Source: Opisthorchis felineus
Lineage: Eukaryota; Platyhelminthes; Trematoda; Opisthorchiida; Opisthorchiidae
Reading direction: 5' to 3'
Assembly (NCBI GenBank): GCA_004794785.1
Contig: SJOL01009743.1
Span: forward strand, 484,670-548,669
DNA: 64,000 bases
A model generated the notes under the pieces. The model was not told the DNA's origin, ran no database searches, and worked only from the letters and a program-made list of their open reading frames with translations. A program made the translations under genes and the position numbers. Positions 53,161-63,665 of this stretch are shown here, one piece after another. Every line of letters starts with the position of its first letter. The stretch's first letter is position 1.

Positions 53161-53395
53161 ATAAACATCGACAGAATAACACAAGGCGTCAAAGCTGATG
53201 CTTCGTTGCTGTACAACCATGGTTTATTTCAAAGCTTTATTGTGAAAAAAGGATAGAAGTGGACTTGGGAAGGACTTAGTGTTAGTCTACCATGATCATT
53301 CCAAGGCGTCTAAACCTCCAGACACTCATTCGGACAATCTGGACAGAAAGCGACAACAAAAAAGCCAGTGACATCGATTGGTAGCCACATCTTGC
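53161..53395 (+). mobile_element. PLE-associated segment, copy 1
   Basis: It aligns by eye with 60,440-60,670 on the same strand. Both start at ACATCGACAG-A-AACAC, share GATGCTTC or GGTGCTTC then CAACCAT, and end with CAATCTGGA(C/T)AGAAGC or -AAAGC and GACAA. In this copy it lies between the RT remains and a weak endonuclease-like tail, as expected for the linker of a PLE. Stops in all frames show it is decayed. Confidence 0.55.
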
Positions 53396-53890
53396 AGCAT
53401 TCCGACCAGGCTCAGGGTGGATAGAACCAGCAATCTAGCTAGTAAGTCAGAAACTGAATGGAATGCAGGACAAACAGTCCAACAATGGAAGCCTGATGAT
53501 TAACCTGCCAAACACACGAAAATCGCCCATCACACAGGGAGGTGCATGTGTCCATTCAAATTCAAGAAGAATGATAAAAGCTAGGGAGCGACTGATGAAA
53601 CCAAAAAAGTAATCTATGAAAATAGAAGTCGCCAATCGAATTCGAGGCCGACCGACCACGAAGAGCCACAAATCTCTAGCGGGCCAAATAAAAAGGGCCA
53701 CCAAAACCGCCACTCAGCGAACCAATCTAATGATGGAAATACGGACAACAGCGCAACGTCAATTTCGAACGAAGTTATCAGTTTAGGATGACCGCGCGCA
53801 CTATTTAGCAAGTTGCATCCACAGATATCAGATACTTTTCAAACATCTACATAAACACAAGCAATTAATTAGGTGGAACCCCATCAGGCT
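53396..53890 (+). pseudogene. possible PLE 3' part (GIY-YIG region), very weak
   Basis: One frame begins VIYEN near 53,610, where the GIY-YIG domain of a PLE would be expected. Another near 53,845 reads LHKHKQLIRWNP, resembling the N-x-H-K-H-K-x-x-I-N end of that domain. The intervening sequence is full of shifts and no catalytic residues can be verified. Included because position and order fit the element upstream. Confidence 0.3.
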
Positions 53891-56800
53891 GAAACTGATA
53901 ATGTCTCCGTGATTGTTGACAAAATGTTTGCAGACCAATAGTAAAATACGGCAGCAACTCAGCAAATAATTAATCAACCACAATTAGCTTTCGGATGAAC
54001 AGAAGTGGGCTAGCGAGTGAGAAGTGACAGTATACAGGAAGCACCACATCCCTGAGGTTTTCAAGCTGTGCTGACATGGTATAAATGCATACTTTTCAAC
54101 ATCAAAAGTTGTTTGATTTTCCTTATGCCGTCACATGCGTTTTATTCCTTACTTTTCAGAACGTGTACTGCATCAAACAACACTTTTTTCCAGGAGATGG
54201 CCGTAACATGGCTCATCAAGCAGAATTTGGTCATACGAAGAGGTCCGCAAGAAGCCATTGGATTTAAGTGGTGTCGCCCTGAAAAAGGACGGTTCGAATG
54301 GTTATGGTGTGTGAGTGCCCACACAGAACCTCGCTCCGCCTCCATCGTCGCTCAATATGGTGACTTAATTCGGTGATATCAGCTGTCCTAACTTATGGGG
54401 TCAAATGTCCTCGTCCTTCGAAGTAAATTTACCACACGGGGACCATATGGTCAAAAATCGATAGCCGTAAACTGAGTATGTGACAGAGAAGTGTTTTAAC
54501 ACAGCGACAACGTGTTAATCTTTGGGAACTTGGTGATAATGAGTTGTCATGTAATGTTTTATCTTTTTTTCTGAATTGCACAGTTTTGCTCTGCCCCGTA
54601 ACCTTGTTATCGGTACAACAGTGGCACTTGTTATCAAGCAGTTAACTGATTTCCATTAAAACTGCTGACGCAATGTGGCACTGCTGGATAAACCAATCGT
54701 TGTTTCTGACACTTGATTTGTAGATCCAGGCAAATGGTACAGCACGTTATCATTCGGATATCTCTCCTGGAGGGTAAATCCTCAATTTTTGGAACGAATG
54801 AATACTTCTACCTTTTGGTGTTTCGTACTAAATATGTTTTTGTATAGGGAGACAAATTTCGTTAGCGAATTGGGTACAGTCTACTAAAATAAACGTCGTC
54901 CTTACAAAAAGTGAATAGTTAATTCTACTATACGAAGAAGGAAAATAGTCAATCAGTGTGGTTCTGCAGGTGCTAAGTGCTTGTTTCGTCATTACAAATA
55001 TCATCAAAATGAGATTTGTGCTCTTTTCTTTGGAATTCTGATTAACAACCATTGTCCAATAGGGTAACGTGACAGACACCTGACGGTGTCTACCGGAACT
55101 GAATAGGATAGAGTGTTTTTTAAAAAATTTCAGGTATGGACATATGGTCCTACTTATCTTTCCAGTTTGTCTGAGGCAAAGCATTGGTGGAAAGGATCTC
55201 TTACTCTAATTTTAGTTACCGGTAACTTAGTTTTGGTATGCGGACATTCCCGCTCATTCAATGGACTGCATTATTCCATCGGGAGTGTCGACTGATTTCA
55301 GCCTTATTTGCGGTAGGGTGACTTAACGCACACGGTACATTGATATCTGAGCTTCAATGGGTGTTACCGTCTTTTTGTTAAATAACTCAGCCATCAAATT
55401 GCTTCCCCATTTCCTCTGTTGTGAACCAATTTTGGCAAATGGTTCACACGGTGAAAAATCCCGGTTGATGGGTGTGTTGATGAATAAAATGAAGGATTGC
55501 TCACTAATAAGTGGCATCTACGGTTACAACTGCATCACGGTATTTCGTGAGCCTCTTGCGCATAGAATCACATATTCGCCTGCTTGAAGCACTTCCCAGT
55601 GACACTTTGCAGTGATGAGGAATCATTCGCTTTCATAGACATTATTGTGGCCTTGTCACCAACAAGCGAAAAGCACCGTGTAGGTGTATAAAGACCGAGA
55701 CATTTATCCAAAATATCTCGCAAATTTGTTCCGCTGCTAATGACAGAAAATTTCGCCATTTGTTTTGAGTACCTCAGATGTGAGTGTTATTCGTCTATGC
55801 GTAGTAATAGGTCGATATTTATGATATCACTTTTACATTTTTGGATATAAATCAGTTCCCCTCTCACTCACAGCATGGAAGCATGACACTCAGTCCACTG
55901 TGGATGTTCTACTACCATAGTGACTCATTTTCATTCCGTCCTATGTCTATTCTCACTGGCTTTGATTTGATGAAACGCGAGTTAGTTTTTGCTGGCCGTC
56001 GCACCCGTACATCCGTAATCCAAGCCAAGTAACTACGGTTGACCACGAAAGGATGCTCAGTGTTTATCTGTGGTTATTGTCGTTTAACAAAGAATTCCGC
56101 CATGTTTGAACATTAAGCAGTGGAGTTAACTATGTCGTGAATTTGTCTACAGAATTGGATGCAGCCAGATTTCCACATGTGGATATTAATGCTCGATTGC
56201 ACCATTCCTCCACCTGACCTGCAGAGTTTGTGCCTCACACACCTGAGAGACCGGTGTGCCAGCATCCTGAGACAGCTGGATATGGCAATAAAATGAGCCA
56301 ACCTAAAAACTATACACATTTTTTTATAACCGCCACCCGCTGACTTTCGTGGGTCGTAAATGAAATCAGCTTTGTGCTTACCTTTTCAGGTTCTCTTGTC
56401 ACTGTAACATGTGCCAAGCGAGTGCCATCTTAACACAGGATACAAGGTAAGGGTGGGGACTTTTTGGATAAACAAAGTACTGGATTAGAGTACAGCTTAT
56501 GCGCAAGCCACTCTATCGTAAAACGCCCGTTCATCAATGCTACTGTGGTTCAACGCACTCCGCACTAACTGTCATTCTTTTCAAGCAGGGAATACCGGGG
56601 CTTTTCCGTGGTCGAAAATGAACGAATAACACCCATGTATGTCTTATCACTAACATTCTGAGGCAGTCGGCTCATGCTTAAGTCGTCCTTTGGTGACAGC
56701 CTGCAGATTTGGCAGGAAGATGCGGTGCGATAGAGTATTGAAGGCATCTAACATAAGGTGTGAAGGACGCGCCTTGGTTGATGAACAACATAAACCATGC

Positions 56801-59536
56801 TGTACAAAATCCAAAGCATGGTTATTCTGTTCTTGTTTTACAATGGCGCCTTTAACGGAATATATTCTGGTTTCCTCCTCAAACCACCCAGTTTCTGATT
56901 GACAAACTTGAGCTCTAATGAGGGCTTCCGGTCCCTCGCAGCCTTCTCGACTTTACAATTGATGCGACACGAAATTCTTTTAAATCCATGGGAGTGGCGC
57001 TCGTTACGGATGGTCTGCTGACCAACATGGAGTGCGCAAATGACACTAACCCAAATGCAGACAGTGACGAATAATTTTAAAGATTACAATTTGTGCAATG
57101 TAAATTAATGTGCAGAGTTTTACCAAGATAATAGATCGGAAATGTTCCACTCTGTAGAAGACAGACGTTCTGAACAAGATTCCCGGGGGTCTTGTCTGGC
57201 CATCGAATATTGCCTTCTGCCTTTTTTATTAGGGGTTCTACTTTTCGGGCATCCCTTGTTGCTCGGTAAAATATTACCTGTTCTGAAACTCAAGCTATTG
57301 GGCAATATGTGCTTCTACCCGATTAAATCAGTCAGCTGATGACAAACTCCGTTGAATTGTGTTCCTCATAACACAATTATTCCGTGATCGGTTTGCGCTT
57401 TCTAACTGGGAATATTCTTATTCACGTCCAGGATGAATTCGAAGAAAGTTAACTCTCTCAGATACCAAGCTATATTCGCAAAAGAATTACTTTTATAGTT
57501 CCATACACAGTCTTAAAGACTCCAGTATACGAGAATGATCAGCAGAGAGTCAAACATGGTGCTGTAAGTAACGTGTGACGCATAATGAGATACATTGAAA
57601 AGTATGGGAAAAACATCTGTGAGTGCTGCGTATTTGAAAGGCAACTGTAGCCACTCAAGGGATGGACTCAAGTGGAGGATATCTTTTTGGAAGTAGTTTC
57701 TACTGTGCCTTTGAATACAACGCAGCCACTTAACACAGCTGTTGAGCTCAGTAGTTAGTGGTGTTCAGAATTTTTAAATTGATGCCTAAGCTGACGGAGT
57801 GACACACAAGATCCCTGAAAGGATCAACCGATACTTCAGGGTAGTGCAATGGTCTCTTAGGCGAGGACATGTGCAAAGGAAGTGCATGATAAACAACCGG
57901 TTTGTATTGAATGCACTCTTTGGTTACTGAGTCGTGGTCACGGGGTGCTGGCAGACTTATGAACCAAGCGTTGCCTGCAAATCTGCAGCCAGACCCCAAA
58001 CGAACGCCTGATGTTCAACTGATGACCTAATCTCGAGCAAGGGAAACTTGATTTCAACTTCTCGAAAGAATGGCGGGTGTTTTCTACCGGGCAGAGGGCG
58101 ACTGGAAAAAATTACCGAAGTGTTGACACGCAGGGGCACTGACAAATCTCCAGAGATAGGCTGGTAGACTAACTTTAGGGAGCCCCGGTTTTCACTTACA
58201 GTCCTTACGAGTTATTCAACATATTCCCAGAAGTTTCTTTCCATAGGTTTTGTTTTCAATCGTGGTTATTCAACCCAACGATATCGACTTGTTCCCAGCC
58301 ACGGATACATCGGTGGTAAAACCGCTGGCGATAACGACGGACGAAAAGGATGCAGGTGATCTCACTTTGTCTGCGTGGTGTAAAATCTAGCTAACGTACA
58401 ATCGGGAAAGAAATCTTGTTGCTGGTATTTTGTGCTAACTCACGATTAGATTTAGTCTTAAAACACCATTTGAGAGATACTAACTAGCCAACTTTCCTTT
58501 CTTTTGCCCAGGGGACTTATCCTATTAGCATCCGGTCTCTGGACAACAAGCTGCCAATCCGTCTCTCACACTGTCTAACCACGTCTAGCTGTTTTGAATG
58601 AAATTTTCTATATGGGATATTTTCTTCCGCATCCCAATGACCACGAGCTGAAAGCAAAATGGGATTAAATTCAGTATACGCGAATGCTCAAAATACGAAA
58701 ACAAACCAAAGACCGGTGACCAAACACAGATCCGTCCAACGGAGACCGACTTTGCACTGAATTCTATTGTGGCTGTTTGCGGAATGAGACTTCGCAGTAC
58801 ATGTGTAAGCCTAGAACTTCTCAAGGTGGCTGCCAGCCAGGAACTTGAGTGTATTTTGTGGTCACATTATGATCACACTTTGCATATTACTGCATAGTGT
58901 TATGATTGCATGGTGCTGTGATCTTCTTTCCATAAAGGCGTTGTAAATTTTGGTTAAGGATGACCACATTTTAGTCTAAAATCCATGAAAAAACTGTTTG
59001 CAGATGTCACAATATACCCATAAACCCGATAAAGTCATATATGTCATTCGAAAATTCCCGTCATTGGCCGGGAGTTGAAAATATGAACCACTTGACAGCA
59101 GAGGAACTACTGCACGTTGTTACGGTATGCCTCGTAGTACCCCAAAACTAGTTTATCCATATCTGTGTTCATTTGGCTGGACAGTCGTCCCTATGCACCT
59201 TGAACTGTATGCCTTAAATAGTCCCATCCTACCGTATTGCCAATCAAATGAGGTGTTCTAGCGCAATCAAATGACCAGCCCCAAAAGGACGGAAAGACGG
59301 GCAGAGTGAACGATAAAATCATCATACTAATGAATGATGTTTCAATGTTCACGTATATATACTGCAACAGTGGAACAAATGGCTCGGTGAAGTGGGTACA
59401 GTTCTATTATGTAATTTATAAAGGACGAATTTATCTTATCAAGTAAAGCGGAAAATGTAGTTGGTATTATAAACTAAAATGCAACATATCTTCCCATACC
59501 ACTACTTACGAAGACGTCCCTCGAACAATAAAAAGA
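53891..59536. other. no supportable gene apart from one candidate exon
   Basis: About 5.6 kb of short overlapping frames. Beyond the candidate at 54,160-54,310, a second weak splice-bounded stretch lies at about 55,135-55,221 (acceptor AAAAATTTCAG, donor CCG|GTAACT), with a frame starting VWTYGPTYLSSLSE; it has no family match. No repeats of the SINE, PLE or YX families were seen. Confidence 0.45.
54160..54310 (+). CDS. candidate 151-bp internal exon, unknown protein
   Basis: A good acceptor (TTTATTCCTTACTTTTCAG, AG at 54,158-54,159) and a strong donor (TGT|GTGAGT, GT at 54,311) bound a stretch open in the frame that begins at 54,161. That frame gives about 50 residues, including MAVTWLIKQNLVIRRG and GFKWCRPEKGRFEWLW. 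The peptide is basic and tryptophan-rich. A second in-block acceptor (CTTTTTTCCAG at 54,183-54,193) would shorten the exon to begin at GAGATGGCC. I recognise no family and found no partner exon, so this remains a splice-site-based guess. Confidence 0.3.
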
Positions 59537-59596
59537 CTACCCACAAGGTTGCTGAAAACTCTTCAGCAGAAGAGTTTTTAGCAACCTTGTGAGTAG
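59537..59596. repeat. 28-bp-arm hairpin at YX junction
   Basis: Arms 59,537-59,564 and 59,569-59,596 are reverse complements, with two mismatches and a 4-bp loop (AGCA). The right arm (GAAGAGTTTTTAGCAACCTTGTGAGTAG) is the end of the YX Y-part on the plus strand. The left arm is the same end in reverse, so two YX units once met head to head. Confidence 0.9.
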
Positions 59597-59820
59597 TTTC
59601 CTTCATGAAAATATACTGCGATATCTCGAATATCGTACCAACTGAAACATGAAGCGGTCTGTGTGCAGCACACTCAGTTGAAGAACATCATTAACGAGAG
59701 ATTCACTTGAGTCTCCCGTGAAAACCAAATTGATCTGCGAATGAGTGTGTTTGTCGAAATAAAAAGACTGTTTTGCCCCGTCTCGGAGCTCGTCAGGTAG
59801 TTACGACAGTCATCGAAAGC
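59597..59820 (+). mobile_element. YX dispersed repeat, copy 2
   Basis: The X part starts near 59,618 (GCGATATCTCGAATATCGTACC), continues through ATGAAGCGGTCTGTGTGCAGCAC and AACATCATTAACGAGAGATTC, and reaches AACCAAATTGATCTGC, followed by GAGTGTGTTTGTCGAAAT. The 3' end runs into CCCCGTCTCGGAGCTCGTCAG. The 63.2-kb copy has a related GGGAGCTCGAAC there, so this tail belongs to the family. No coding capacity. Confidence 0.8.
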
Positions 59821-60439
59821 GGATAGAAAATTAGATAGCTATCCACTCGAATTTTTTAGCGGTGCAAAAATGTCCTTCCTTCAGCGTCTGTTGTGAGTGG
59901 TTGAAAAACTAAATTTAGAAAATATTGCTCATCTCGGTATTGGTTTTATGGAAACATCACCAAACCGGAGTCATTGGTTAATGCCGAAGATTACCGCAGT
60001 AAGAGTTCCAGTTGTGTTTTAAAGCCGTGCATGGACCGTGGCCCACATATGCAGTTCGACAGCTCCACGCGACATGGCCAGTGAAATCTTTTAGAAGCAC
60101 ATTCACGATACGTGAGTCAGCTTCCAGGCTCTATTTGGTGACCTTACGCAAATTACGCTGCAATTCGGTTGGCTAGAAGTGTACTCAGAATAGGCAGATT
60201 TTGTGTTGTTTCGGGTTCCATTTAACGTTGGGTGTGAAATTCAACCGTGGTCATCGGAATTAGCTGGATTGCGGGATAAACATGCAAGACGTTTTAAACT
60301 CTATCGAATTCACTATTCAGTGCCCAGGAAGGGAAGGAAGCGTTCTACTGAACAGAACATGGACGGTTAAAAAGCACATTTGGCTTGTTCAACCGCGGCG
60401 CGATTTTACACAAAAACGAGTCACCTCTCTGGTTGTAAT
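59821..60439. other. no supportable gene
   Basis: Unremarkable AT-rich DNA between a YX copy and a PLE-associated fragment. No recognisable coding or repeat content. Confidence 0.5.
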
Positions 60440-60675
60440 TGGCTACAGGTGATCACCGTCAACATCGACAGCAACACCAGAGGAGAACACTGGTGCTTCA
60501 TTACCTTGCAACCATATCAATTTTTGTGAATAAAGCCTCACAATCGAAAGAAGAACAAATGGGACAAGGGGTGGGACCTAGGGCTAGCCTACCACAAAAA
60601 TCCAAGAAGCCTACAGGTCCAACACTCCATCAGGCAATCTGGATAGAAGCTGACAATGTGAGCGCCATTGACTGA
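60440..60675 (+). mobile_element. PLE-associated segment, copy 2
   Basis: It shares its start, middle landmarks and end with 53,161-53,395. The single 78-codon frame across it is a relic of the repeat, not an independent gene, because the same DNA in copy 1 is interrupted. No reverse-transcriptase landmarks flank it, so it is a fragment. Confidence 0.55.
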
Positions 60676-61568
60676 CGTCGGTTGACTATCACATTCTTCA
60701 ATGTTTCCAGCCAGAAATTCACTTTTCGCGTGTGAGCGAAAACATGAGTTCAGTTTAAGTTTGATACAGCAGCAAACAAGTTTAACACACCCTTTCGACT
60801 AGCGTAAAAACGAGCTGAGTCACGAGCCCATTTGTGTTTCCAACATATCACCGATATGAAACTGCCTACACCTGTAACACTAAAATGATTTTCACGTACA
60901 ATCTAGTGTTAATTCTACTTTAAATTACAGACTGGTAAATCAGAAATTTCGTCAGAAATTTCTCATAAGAATTACAAACGTGAGGGTAAACTATCTGGAT
61001 CAACATACATGTCCCCATAGATTTGTGATTTACCCTTATCACTTGAGTGTAGACAGGAAAAAGTGATCCTTGAAGACAGTTTTGTTGTCAGTAAGTCTAC
61101 ATCACCATTATCATATAACACACACATGGACGGCTGCATCACACGGTTGTACGGTTACTTGGAGTAAGGGCAACAAGCACCTAGCCGTAACTTTTGGCTA
61201 ATCTTCGGCTGAGATATAAATGTATAGTAATGCAGCTCTTATCATTTTACGCGAAATTTCACCACCTCCACTAGAATTTAAAGTTGGAATTGTGAAATTT
61301 GCTAGAGTTTTTTGTTTTATGTTTTTTGTGGTTCGGGCCTGATGCAGAAGAACTCCCGTGATGTTCGTACATGATTTTCTGAGGGAAAATGGCAGCTGGA
61401 AAGCCAATACTGACGATAATTAATTCCTTTAACTTGCCGTCAAATGAACACAAGTAATTTATTTGGACATACAAGCTTGGTTTTGACACAAGACTCAAGT
61501 GAATTCAGCTGAATATCTCGTTTATGATGGTCCGCTTTTATTTGTCACAATCCGTCCGAAATTGGTTC
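60676..61568. other. no supportable gene
   Basis: AT-rich DNA with short frames only. No repeat link to other parts of the window was recognised. Confidence 0.5.
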
Positions 61569-61880
61569 AGCTGGAACTTGAGGTTGACGGACACTCGGGG
61601 GTAGCACCTGCCAAGTGAGCCCCAAGAAGGGCAAAACCAGTCGTGGGCTGTCGATGATTCTTCGCCTACCTCATGAGTGGTGGGTTATGTCTAGGCGAGG
61701 ACGTGTTGCGATATATCGAATGTCGTACCAACCGAAACATTAGGCGGCCTGGTGAAACACATTCAGCTGAAGCGGACCGTGATAGATAAAAGATCCAGCT
61801 GGATTCTGCTGAGTCTCCTGTCAAAACCAAATTCGTCTGCAAATAAGAGTGTCTGAAGAAATTAGAATAATTTCGACACC
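61569..61880 (+). mobile_element. YX dispersed repeat, copy 3
   Basis: The Y part comes first (GAGGTTGACGGACACTCGGG, then GTGAGCCCCAAGAAGGGC, then AGTCGTGGGCTGTCGATGA). The X part follows from 61,709 (GCGATATATCGAATGTCGTACC, GGCGGCCTGGTGAAACACATTC, AAAACCAAATTCGTCTGC). The end folds into a small hairpin at 61,849-61,879, GTGTC...GACAC with an inner GAAATT/AATTTC. The copy is diverged, and between Y and X it carries a unique stretch. Confidence 0.8.
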
Positions 61881-61888
61881 CAACGTTG

Positions 61889-61920
61889 CGCCTGATAACC
61901 GCCTGATAACCGCCTGATAG
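61889..61920. repeat. 11-bp tandem repeat, about 2.9 copies
   Basis: The unit CGCCTGATAAC occurs twice, followed by a partial third copy ending GATAG. It lies 9 bp after the YX copy 3 end hairpin. Confidence 0.9.
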
Positions 61921-62738
61921 TCGTGTAGACTTTCGCTAAAAGGCCTAAGATGTACCACGTATCATGCTGCATACAAAAATTTTTACTTGCTTTGTAAAAA
62001 ATGTTCGTGGACTGAAAGAAGTTAGTTTGTATTAATGGAATTAGGAATGTGTACATCAGGATCCGCGTGTCAAATAGTCAGCCTGGAACGACATTTTGGT
62101 TCTTTCGCCTCGACACGCTCCCACTAACAAAAATGGATGCTTTCAAGACCAAATGAAGACTAAAAATGTTGCAGCGATTACAACCAGCCAACTTGCGTTA
62201 GGAAATATGCATGAGTCTTAGTTAATTTCAAAGGGGAACAGTAATTGGGAACAATAACTTTGCATCCTACAACAGCTATGGGCTAAAATCCCCACAGTCC
62301 TATGCATCTCGGTTGTTGCATTCACGCCCCTCTCCGAACAGTCCTCACACCGTGGAAATTTTAAGCTGTTTTCTAGCGTCCTGTCGCACTGGGGTGAGCA
62401 AGTCTGAAGAGCTTCTAATCAGCTTGGTTTAATTTAAAACTGGAAATGGATTAAAATTTTGGTTTCACTTTTGACGAACAGGGTAAAATTACCATATTGC
62501 GTTCAACTAAGTAAATTATGCGGATGGATGTAAAAAGGATGTTAAACAAAGTTTCCTTCATTGACAGCGTTCAGTTAAGCTACTCAGTTAATTTTGTGGT
62601 GTGTGCCGAGCATAAATTTTTATTTCACATTCCTCCAAACATACTTCCGGAGATCCGCACATAGCACCATAAGGAAACAAGGTTGCAGAAGGTTGTTTTT
62701 TCACTGCTTTTTTGCTTTTTCAGGGTTCGAGTCCATAC
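61921..62738. other. no supportable gene
   Basis: Short frames only. A box-B-like GGTTCGAGTCC at about 62,725-62,735 sits directly before the next YX unit, but no box A precedes it at tRNA spacing. Confidence 0.5.
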
Positions 62739-63255
62739 CATTACATCGAAGAGTTTTCAGGAACCTTATAAGTAGTGTTACACATATCGCGAAATCTCAA
62801 ATATCGTACCAACTAAAACATGAGGCGGCTTGGTGCAGCAGGTTGAGTTGCTTAGAAATATCACAAACGAGAAATTCAGCTTGTTCTTAGGTGAATATCC
62901 AGCAAAACCAAAGTGGTTTGCAAATGTGTGTATTTCGCTAATTTCGTGCAATTTGAGTTCAAGTAGAAAATAAGGTTGACGAAAACTCAGGGACTGCGCC
63001 TACCAGATGAGCCCCAAGAAGAGCAAAACTGGTCATGGGCTGTCGAAGTGTTTCCAGCAAGCTTATGGGTAATGTATTGCGTTTATACATGTATCGCCAT
63101 ATCTCGAATATCGTAACAACTGAAGCATGAGACGGCCTGGTGCAGCACATTCGGTCGCTTAAGAACATCATAAACGGGAGGTTCAGCCGGGTTCTAAGTG
63201 AATCTCCCACAAAACCAAATTGGTTTGCAAATGAGTGTATTTCGCTAGCACAGTT
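62739..63255 (+). mobile_element. YX repeat tandem dimer, 307-bp period
   Basis: The X landmark starts at 62,788 (CGCGAAATCTCAAATATCGTACC) and again at 63,095 (CGCCATATCTCGAATATCGTAAC), 307 bp apart. A Y part lies between at about 62,970-63,060 (GGTTGACGAAAACTCAGGGACTG, GAGCCCCAAGAAGAG, CATGGGCTGTCGAAG). This shows the family can exist as a direct tandem array and defines the unit. The minus strand across it is open for 83 codons and reads [18 protein letters not shown]. This open frame belongs to the repeat, so a gene model here would be spurious. Confidence 0.85.
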
Positions 63256-63565
63256 ATCATTTCCGAGTTACCGGGAGCTCGAACAAGAGGTCACAAGGAC
63301 CCACCGTAGATAGACAGCTAAGAGATCGGTGTTGACGGAGGACGACGCGTTTGCCCACCTTCAGGATTCCAATCAGACACGGATTTCAAGGCTCTCAACG
63401 TGTCCTGATGCAATGTTCTCAAAGGTAAATTTGCACAAGAAGAGCATCAGAAAGCCCAATGTCACCGGCTGTGAATTTTTACTCACATCACTCACCTTCA
63501 TGCACTGAACAACAGTAATAATAGGCGGTGGATCAGAATAGTTATTCACGTCATTTTTCACACAG
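63256..63565. other. no supportable gene
   Basis: Links the YX dimer to a truncated YX copy. The minus-strand 84-codon frame here shows no domain. Confidence 0.45.
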
Positions 63566-63665
63566 CACAATCGAAAGAACATGAGAAATGAGAAATTCAA
63601 CTGGTTTCCGGGCCAGTCCTCCATCAAAACTGAATAAGTATGCAGATGAGTGTGAGTCGAGAATC
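63566..63665 (+). mobile_element. YX repeat, truncated copy
   Basis: It retains the 3' half of X (CACAATCGAAAGAACATGAG, GAGAAATTCAACTGGTTTCCGGG, TCCATCAAAACTGAATAAGTATGC, GATGAGTGTGAGTCG) with several changes. The front of X and all of Y are missing. Same orientation as the neighbouring copies. Confidence 0.6.

Noticed and set aside
17340..58775. Shared ACTGAATTCTATTGTGG at about 17,347 and 58,757 as a repeat pair
   Set aside because: The match is about 17 bp and does not extend on either side.
62725..62735. GGTTCGAGTCC as a tRNA or SINE box B
   Set aside because: No box A lies 30-60 bp upstream and no cloverleaf can be drawn; it is probably coincidental, or a remnant too short to call.
63496..63504. 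A 9-bp micro-exon on the minus strand between CAG and GTGAGT
   Set aside because: Trematodes do have micro-exon genes, but one isolated pair of splice-like sites with no partner exons is expected by chance.
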